Assembly (NCBI GenBank): GCA_036657595.1
Contig: JAVXFZ010000045.1
Location: 1-20,629, forward strand
Source: Odoribacter sp036657595
GTDB taxonomy: Bacteria > Bacteroidota > Bacteroidia > Bacteroidales > Marinifilaceae
Direction of reading: 5' to 3'
DNA: 20,629 nucleotides
The notes under the pieces: model-generated
The model's input: only the letters and a program-made list of their open reading frames with translations
Database searches by the model: none
Told to the model about the DNA's origin: nothing
In this document: one piece after another, positions 15,710-20,629 of the stretch
How positions within the stretch are numbered: position 1 is the first letter of the stretch
Layout: each line of letters starts with the position of its first letter
Made by a program: the position numbers and the translations under genes

Positions 15710-15746
15710 GGTGTTTTTTTTAAATCTTTTCTTTTCTTTCTTTCCG

Positions 15747-18707
15747 TCAGATGCTCAATCCGATGGAGAATATCAGATCAAAAAACGGTTGGTGCGACTG
15801 TGTTTCGTAGCCTGTTCGGAATCCGATGTGTATCGGATAGGTCAGGCGGAAGAAATGGGTGTCGGTGGTTAATTCCATTCCGTAGGAGGAGTAGGTGGTT
15901 TGCCGAAATAGGTTGCGACTACTACCGAAGTCGTAGAATAAGCCTGCGTCTATGCTTTTGAAATAGAGCAGCGATCCGATGTGGCGGTCGGGGAACCAGA
16001 GGGGAAAACGGTAGGTGTTGCGTGTTGTGGCGATTTCGTAACCGGGGAGGGTGATGCCGCGTGGGTAGAGGATTTTGTTATCAAAGTTGCGTGTTTTGTC
16101 GGACATTTGTTGGAATCCGCCGTAGAGGGAGAGCGAATGGTTGTGGGTGATGGCGGGGAAATAGAGTCGTCCGTCAGCCCACCATTGCGATCCGAGACGG
16201 ATGTTTCCGGAGATGGCGTGGGTGTAGCCCACGGAGAGGTTTTGTCCCCAGCGCGGATTGATTTCCTGTTCGGTGGTGCGCGTTTGGTTGTTGAAGTTTA
16301 TCCCGTATTCCATCAGTTGGTAGTAACGTTTTGAGATGTCGATGCGGTAGTCTTTCCGTTCGGCGGGGTAGAGCCACGCGACGTTGTTTTCTTTGCGGAG
16401 GAGGTAGATTTGGTCGGGGCGTTGGGCGTGGATGCCTTCTATTTTATAGCGGACGTAGGGTTGCAGGGTGCGGTTGTACTGTCGCGCGGAGAGGTTGAGG
16501 GGGAGGTGGACGGTGAGGTCGGCGGACGAGCGGTGCGCGCGGTGGCGGAGGTAGAGGCGTTCGGAGGTGTTGGTGGAGAGGTGGGTGGCGGATTCTATGG
16601 CGTTGTAGTCGTAGCGTCCGCTTTCGAGTTGGATGCCGATGACGGGCCACCAGCCGCTGTATGTGGCATTGAGCATCCACGCGCCGTGGTCGTAGCCCGA
16701 TTTGAGGGCGTATCCGGCGACGAAGGAGAGGGTGCTGAGTTTGTTTTGTGAGTAGACGACGGCTCCGATGTCAAATTCCATATCGTTGAGGTCGGCAGCC
16801 ATCGGTCCCCAGCTGTGGAGGTTGAGGAGGTGGGTGAAGGGGCTGTATCGGCGGGTGGCGAAGGTGGAGTCGGGGGTGAGGGGGAGCGACCAGTTTTCCT
16901 GTTTCACGAGGCTGTCGGCGAGGCGAAAGCGGCGGTAGACGGGGGGTGTGGGGCGGAGGTCGGCGGTGCGGACGCGGGCGGGTTTGTAGCCGTCGGCGGT
17001 GTAGAAGGAGAAGTAGAGGAGGCTACTGTCCTTGTCGTATAGAGGAAACCGAACGCCATAGCGTCCATCGAGGAGGTGGGCGGTGGTGTCGTTGGCGGTG
17101 TGATAGAAGGCGTTGTTGCCGTCGTAGGAGGCGCGGTAGAGGATGCCGTTGTCGGTGGCGATGGGGTTGTCGAGTTCGTAGTGGACGGGGGCGGTGAGGG
17201 GGGTGCGCTGTCCGTTGGCGGGGTCGATGGATTCGAGGTGGATGCCGTGTGGCGACTGTACGGCGGTGAGGATCCGTCCGTCGGCGTAGGAGGGATGGAG
17301 GAAGAGTTGGTTTTCACCGGCGGGGATGCGTTGGAGGACGTGGCGGAGGGTGGTGTCGAGGAGGACGATGGAGGCACGGTTGCAGCGATCGACTTCGACG
17401 ATGCCCCAGCCGTGGTCGGTGGCAAAGGGAGCGAATTGGTTGTTGGGGCTACGGAGCTTTTTGTATTTGTGGTTTACGAGGTCGTAGGTGCTGAGGTTCA
17501 TTCGTCCCGCCAATGCCCAGCGGAGGTGTGGGCGGTATTCGCTCCAGAGGATGCGGCGGTCGGCGAGGGCAAATTTTCCTTCGTTGACGTTGCCGGTACG
17601 GGTGAGGAGTTGGTCGTTTTTTGCGTGTATTTCGACGAATGCGCCGGTTTCTGTGACTCCCTGTTTGTAGGCGATGACTTTTCCGTCGTCGGTGGGCGTG
17701 GGGTAGTAGTAGTTGGTGTAGTATTTATTGTGGGTGGCGATGGTGTCAAAGTGGTTGTTGCGGTGGGCTGTTTCGCGTATCCATATTTGGCGGAGTTCGT
17801 CGAAGTTGTCGTGGTAGAGGGTGCGTTTGGCGTCGGGATAGGTGTTGGCGCGGCGGACGCTGTCGGGGTGGAGGAAGAGGGCGCGGAAGTCGGGAGTTTG
17901 GAAGAGGCTGTCGCGCTTTCCGAGCATTGTGAGTTGGAGGCTTTTGGCAAAGGGGGTGAAGGAGAAGGGGTAGCGTGCGGTGCGGGCGAGGGCTTTTGCC
18001 CAGATGTCGGTCCCGTAGTGGAGGCGGGAGTTGGCGGTCATAAAGTAGCCCATCGTGTAGCGGTTGGGGACGAAGTCTTTGTAGGAACCGAGTATGGCTT
18101 TTTGGAAGTTGTAGATGCCTTTGTCAACGATTTGTGCTTTCATTTCGTTGAGAAATTCGGGTGATCGTCCTCTTCCGAGTTGTCCGACGGCTGTTTCAAA
18201 GCAGACGGCATCGCCTTCCATAAACCACATCGGTACGTAGAGTCCGACGACGGCGATGGGGAAGATGTCGCCGAAGAGGTAGTAGCCCCCGCGGGTGGTC
18301 GTCCGGTTGATTTTATCGAATTGTACGATGTGGCGAAATTCGTGGACGCAGAGGTGTTCGAGCCAGCTGTCGGAGGGGTCTTGTGGCGGCATTGTGTAGA
18401 GTTCGCTTTTGCGGGGGGCGAGGGCGACGTTGCCGTTGGAGATTCCTCCGTCGGGGTGGATGATGATAGAGATGCGGCGGGCGGGCTGTTGGAGTGTGTT
18501 GGGGTGGGCGTAGAGGCGCGCATAGAGGTTTGCCATTCGCTGGGCGTTGGTCTCAAAGAAGTCGGGATAGATGAGTTGGAAATGGTCGGTTTTGATTTGT
18601 TTCCAGCGGAGGGAGGGGCGATCCTGACCGAAGTTGACGAACTGCGCGGAGGCGGTGAGGGCAGCGAGGAGGAGGACGGCGAGGAGGAGGAGTTGACGGA
18701 GTTTCAT
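15747..18707 (-). CDS. Secreted outer-membrane metalloprotease-like protein with propeller and barrel
   Basis: A 986-residue protein with a signal peptide (cleavage probably after ASA, about residue 21). The N-terminal third contains VHEFRHIVQFD, an HExxH zinc site (H122, E123, H126), and a downstream WFMEGDA whose E164 is placed like the third ligand of gluzincin peptidases. The middle (about 320-640) shows repeated short blocks such as DDGKVIAYK, ADRRILWSE and YADGRILTAV, like TolB/PD40 beta-propeller blades. The C-terminal third (about 660-986) is rich in alternating aromatic strands (YSQNKLSTLSFVAGYAL, LSLYGGFQQ and similar), as in an outer-membrane beta-barrel, ending FFDLIFSIGLSI. Inferred role: a peptidase anchored in the outer membrane. 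Substrate, orientation and activity are unknown. It lies 76 nt after mnmD, possibly in the same transcript. Confidence 0.78.
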   Translation of the reverse strand: MKLRQLLLLAVLLLAALTASAQFVNFGQDRPSLRWKQIKTDHFQLIYPDFFETNAQRMANLYARLYAHPNTLQQPARRISIIIHPDGGISNGNVALAPRKSELYTMPPQDPSDSWLEHLCVHEFRHIVQFDKINRTTTRGGYYLFGDIFPIAVVGLYVPMWFMEGDAVCFETAVGQLGRGRSPEFLNEMKAQIVDKGIYNFQKAILGSYKDFVPNRYTMGYFMTANSRLHYGTDIWAKALARTARYPFSFTPFAKSLQLTMLGKRDSLFQTPDFRALFLHPDSVRRANTYPDAKRTLYHDNFDELRQIWIRETAHRNNHFDTIATHNKYYTNYYYPTPTDDGKVIAYKQGVTETGAFVEIHAKNDQLLTRTGNVNEGKFALADRRILWSEYRPHLRWALAGRMNLSTYDLVNHKYKKLRSPNNQFAPFATDHGWGIVEVDRCNRASIVLLDTTLRHVLQRIPAGENQLFLHPSYADGRILTAVQSPHGIHLESIDPANGQRTPLTAPVHYELDNPIATDNGILYRASYDGNNAFYHTANDTTAHLLDGRYGVRFPLYDKDSSLLYFSFYTADGYKPARVRTADLRPTPPVYRRFRLADSLVKQENWSLPLTPDSTFATRRYSPFTHLLNLHSWGPMAADLNDMEFDIGAVVYSQNKLSTLSFVAGYALKSGYDHGAWMLNATYSGWWPVIGIQLESGRYDYNAIESATHLSTNTSERLYLRHRAHRSSADLTVHLPLNLSARQYNRTLQPYVRYKIEGIHAQRPDQIYLLRKENNVAWLYPAERKDYRIDISKRYYQLMEYGINFNNQTRTTEQEINPRWGQNLSVGYTHAISGNIRLGSQWWADGRLYFPAITHNHSLSLYGGFQQMSDKTRNFDNKILYPRGITLPGYEIATTRNTYRFPLWFPDRHIGSLLYFKSIDAGLFYDFGSSRNLFRQTTYSSYGMELTTDTHFFRLTYPIHIGFRTGYETQSHQPFFDLIFSIGLSI

Positions 18708-18728
18708 AAGCGGGTTGTTAGGGGGCTG

Positions 18729-18742
18729 ACAGCCGGGGCTGT
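18729..18742. other. Perfect 6-bp inverted repeat in the mnmD-metalloprotease gap
   Basis: ACAGCC-GG-GGCTGT forms a compact hairpin between the mnmD stop and the metalloprotease start. There is no T tract on the minus strand, so it is not a standard terminator for mnmD. It could attenuate, process or stabilise the transcript. A short GTT repeat follows on +. Confidence 0.4.
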
Positions 18743-18783
18743 TGTTGTTGTTATGGGGTGAAACGACGGAAGTCGGGTAAATG

Positions 18784-19482
18784 TTAGGGCACGATGAGCG
18801 GTGGTTTGGCGGCGCGGAGCATTTCGCGTTTTCCGGGCGGACCGGGTAGGCGGCTGAGGGTGAAGCCGACTTGCCGGAGGGCTTGTTTGACGATGCCTTT
18901 TACGCAATAGGTGACGAGTAGACCGCCCGGCAGCAGTGCGCGGTAGAAGCGTTCCAATACGTCGGGCGTCCAGAGGTGGGGCTGTACGTCGGGGTTGAAG
19001 GCATCGAAGAAGACGAGGTGGAAGCCGGCGGGGGCGTCGAGGGCGCGAAAGTCGGCGTGGTGTTTGCACAGTCGGAAGCAGGGGGTGATGGTCTGTTCTT
19101 GTTCCCACGCGACGTTGTGGAGGCGGCGGAAGAGCGACGGATCGGCAGCCGGGAGGAGGCGGGGGTAGTTGAGGCGGTCGGTTTCGTCGGGCGGGAGGGG
19201 GTATTTTTCGAGGCTGTGGTAGTCGACGGGCAGTTGATGTTCGTCGGCGTAGAGGAGGGTGAGGTAGGCGTTGAGCCCTGTTCCGAATCCCGCTTCGAGG
19301 ATGCGCAGGGGCGCATCGGCGGTGATGGTAGCGGGGTGGACGGACAGGAAGTGTTCGATTCCCGCACGGATGAAGATGTGGCGTGACTCTTGTATCGCTC
19401 CGTGTATGGAGTGGTAGTGTTCGTTGAGCAGCGGTACGTAGAGGGTGACGCTACCGTCTTCCGTGGGGGTGATGGGGTGCAT
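18784..19482 (-). CDS. mnmD: tRNA 5-methylaminomethyl-2-thiouridine methyltransferase MnmD
   Basis: A SAM-dependent methyltransferase that finishes the mnm5s2U modification at wobble position 34. In E. coli this activity is the N-terminal half of MnmC; here it is a stand-alone 232-residue protein without the FAD oxidase half. Seen: a YHSIHGAIQESRHIFI opening (about 23-38) matching the family YHS..GA..E..HVF pattern, SAM motif I LEAGFGTGLNA (62-72), motif IV FFDAFNPDVQPHLW (about 158-171) and the C-terminal GPPGKREML block typical of MnmC. The start lies 8 nt after the threonine aldolase stop, which points to one transcript. Whether an MnmC2-like oxidase is encoded elsewhere cannot be seen. 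Confidence 0.92.
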   Translation of the reverse strand: MHPITPTEDGSVTLYVPLLNEHYHSIHGAIQESRHIFIRAGIEHFLSVHPATITADAPLRILEAGFGTGLNAYLTLLYADEHQLPVDYHSLEKYPLPPDETDRLNYPRLLPAADPSLFRRLHNVAWEQEQTITPCFRLCKHHADFRALDAPAGFHLVFFDAFNPDVQPHLWTPDVLERFYRALLPGGLLVTYCVKGIVKQALRQVGFTLSRLPGPPGKREMLRAAKPPLIVP

Positions 19483-19490
19483 ATTGTTTA

Positions 19491-20516
19491 TCAGCAGATG
19501 GCTTTTCGCAGGAGGTTGATAAATTCGATGACGTCGTTTTCGGTGGTGTCAAAGGCGCATACCCAGCGTATTTCGGAGGCATCCTCGTCCCAGATGTAGA
19601 AGAAGCATTCGTTTTGGAGTGCTTTTATTTTTTCGCGGGGGAGGATGGCGAATATTTCGTTTCCCTGTACTTGTTGTGTGATTTGTATGCCGGGAATTTT
19701 GGCGGCTTCTGTGGCAAGTAGTTGCGCCATTTGGTTGGAATGGGCAGCGGTGCGTAGCCATAGCCCGTCTTGTAGGACGGCGGAGAATTGCGCGGCGATG
19801 AAGCGTGTTTTTGAATGTAGCTGCATCATTTGTTTGCGGATGAAGGGGATGAAGGTGGCGATGGCGGGGTCGAAGAAGATGACTGCTTCGCCGAACATCA
19901 TTCCGTTTTTGGTTCCTCCGAAGCTCAGGACGTCGATGCCGACGCGGGCGGTGATGTCGCGCGGGTCGCAGCCGAGGTAGGCGACGGCGTTGGCAAGGCG
20001 TGCGCCGTCCATGTGGACGAAGAGTCCGTTGGCGTGGGCGAAGTCGCAGATTTCACGCAGCTCGTCGGGGGTGTAGACGGTCCCGAGTTCGGTACATTCC
20101 GTGAGGGAGATGACTTTGGGCTGTACGTGGTGTTGGTCGCCGAAGCCGTGCATGTGGTTTTGGATGAGCCCGACGGTGAGTTTACCATCGAAAGTGGGGA
20201 CGGTGAGCAGTTTGCTGCCGCTTTGTTTTTCGATGGCTCCGCATTCGTCAACGTTGATGTGTGCTGTTTCGGCACAGATGATGGCTTGGTAGGATTTCGT
20301 GAACGCCGACAGGCTGAGGATGTTTGCCCCCGTGCCGTTGTAGACGAAGAATACTTCTACCTCGTCGCCAAAAATTTTTTTAAAGTCGCCGACGGCTTTG
20401 TCGGTGAAGACGTCGTCCCCGTAGGAGGGTTGATGTCCGTAAGAACATTCTTCCAATGCTTTTAGTACTTCCGGCAGTACACCGGAGAAGTTGTCGCTTC
20501 CGAATCCTCGTATCAT
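19491..20516 (-). CDS. ltaE: Low-specificity L-threonine aldolase
   Basis: A PLP fold-type I enzyme splitting L-threonine or L-allo-threonine into glycine and acetaldehyde. 341 residues, the normal length. Seen: FGSDNFSGVLPEVLKAL at the N-terminus, YGDD near 32-35, the cofactor-binding block VHMDGARLANA with D170 and R173, and the PLP lysine K203 in SFGGTKNGMMFGEA. It is the first gene of the minus-strand run ltaE-mnmD-metalloprotease, with a 9-bp or smaller gap to mnmD. The start ATG (20514-20516) follows a -7 box at 20551-20558. Related beta-eliminating lyases share the fold, but the GTKNG context and length favour threonine aldolase. Confidence 0.92.
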   Translation of the reverse strand: MIRGFGSDNFSGVLPEVLKALEECSYGHQPSYGDDVFTDKAVGDFKKIFGDEVEVFFVYNGTGANILSLSAFTKSYQAIICAETAHINVDECGAIEKQSGSKLLTVPTFDGKLTVGLIQNHMHGFGDQHHVQPKVISLTECTELGTVYTPDELREICDFAHANGLFVHMDGARLANAVAYLGCDPRDITARVGIDVLSFGGTKNGMMFGEAVIFFDPAIATFIPFIRKQMMQLHSKTRFIAAQFSAVLQDGLWLRTAAHSNQMAQLLATEAAKIPGIQITQQVQGNEIFAILPREKIKALQNECFFYIWDEDASEIRWVCAFDTTENDVIEFINLLRKAIC

Positions 20517-20550
20517 AATTTATTGGTTTGAGTCGTTTGTTATGAGGATT

Positions 20551-20581
20551 CAAAGGTACAAATTATTTTTGTCGGATGAAA
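20551..20581 (-). promoter_or_regulatory. ltaE promoter: -33 TTTC, 19-nt spacer, -7 TACCTTTG
   Basis: On the minus strand TACCTTTG (20558-20551) matches TAnnTTTG exactly, and TTTC (20581-20578) lies exactly 19 nt upstream, close to the Bacteroidetes TTTG-N19-TAnnTTTG pattern. It is the best complete promoter in the window and lies 34 nt before the start codon. Confidence 0.55.
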
Positions 20582-20629
20582 TCAGACGCTTAAAAAGTGA
20601 GGATAAAATGTTAAAACGGTCGCTTTTTG

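Noticed and set aside
17076..18164. 362-codon open frame on + opposite the metalloprotease gene
   Set aside because: The translation is dominated by Gly, Val, Asp and Glu with no recognisable motif. It arises from the G-rich strand opposite a real gene with signal peptide and HExxH.
19830..20465. 211-codon open frame on + opposite threonine aldolase
   Set aside because: Same low-complexity G/V/D/E pattern. The opposite strand encodes a complete, well-conserved PLP enzyme.
1..20629. CRISPR arrays, tRNA or rRNA genes
   Set aside because: No regularly spaced repeats, cloverleaf-like segments or rRNA-like sequence were noticed on either strand; this was by eye only.

Overview
The window looks like a chromosomal segment from an anaerobic member of the Bacteroidales. 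The gene families fit that order: a ClpC with an acidic linker, a Bacteroidetes-type acyltransferase with an NHPLGGxDG block, and a secreted metalloprotease/propeller/barrel protein. Most translation starts lack a strong Shine-Dalgarno, and several genes have a Bacteroidetes-type -7 box (TAnnTTTG) shortly upstream. The species cannot be fixed from sequence alone.

Layout, left to right. (1) 260-580: a small multidrug-resistance-type exporter of the Gdx/SugE branch. (2) 717-3212: NAD-dependent DNA ligase LigA, with about 160 extra residues that look like two additional copies of its helix-hairpin-helix module. (3) 3436-6681: the ClpC AAA+ unfoldase and a DUF169 protein, closed by a clear hairpin terminator. 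(4) 6901-7764: a ferredoxin-nitroreductase fusion, converging on a minus-strand pair at 7827-9407 made of ybaK (proline-tRNA editing) and mutY (adenine DNA glycosylase). (5) About 9469-13640: an accessory island. It holds the 3' remnant of an unknown gene, an intact glycyl radical enzyme (GRE) with its radical-SAM activase, and a probable IstB (IS21-type) scrap. (6) 13700-14775: two overlapping half-size ChrA transporters. (7) 14861-15709: a lysophospholipid-type acyltransferase. (8) 15747-20516, minus strand: a likely run of threonine aldolase, MnmD (tRNA wobble-uridine methyltransferase) and a large secreted outer-membrane metalloprotease-like protein.

Strand composition is the main global signal. 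The + strand is strongly G-rich over C, whichever way the genes point. For example, G:C is 23:11 in 7681-7740 (plus-strand gene), 22:10 in 8701-8760 and 23:9 in 16981-17040 (both minus-strand genes). This fits replication-strand skew, with + as the leading strand. In the island the skew vanishes or reverses: 16:14 in 11401-11460, 5:15 in 12301-12360 and 12:22 in 13141-13200. Together with the truncated gene on one side and the transposase-like scrap on the other, this marks the GRE/activase pair as a recent arrival.

The most interesting items are this orphan GRE system, which has the catalytic Cys, Glu and Gly but no recognised subunit, transporter or microcompartment genes beside it, and the LigA with a triplicated C-terminal HhH module.
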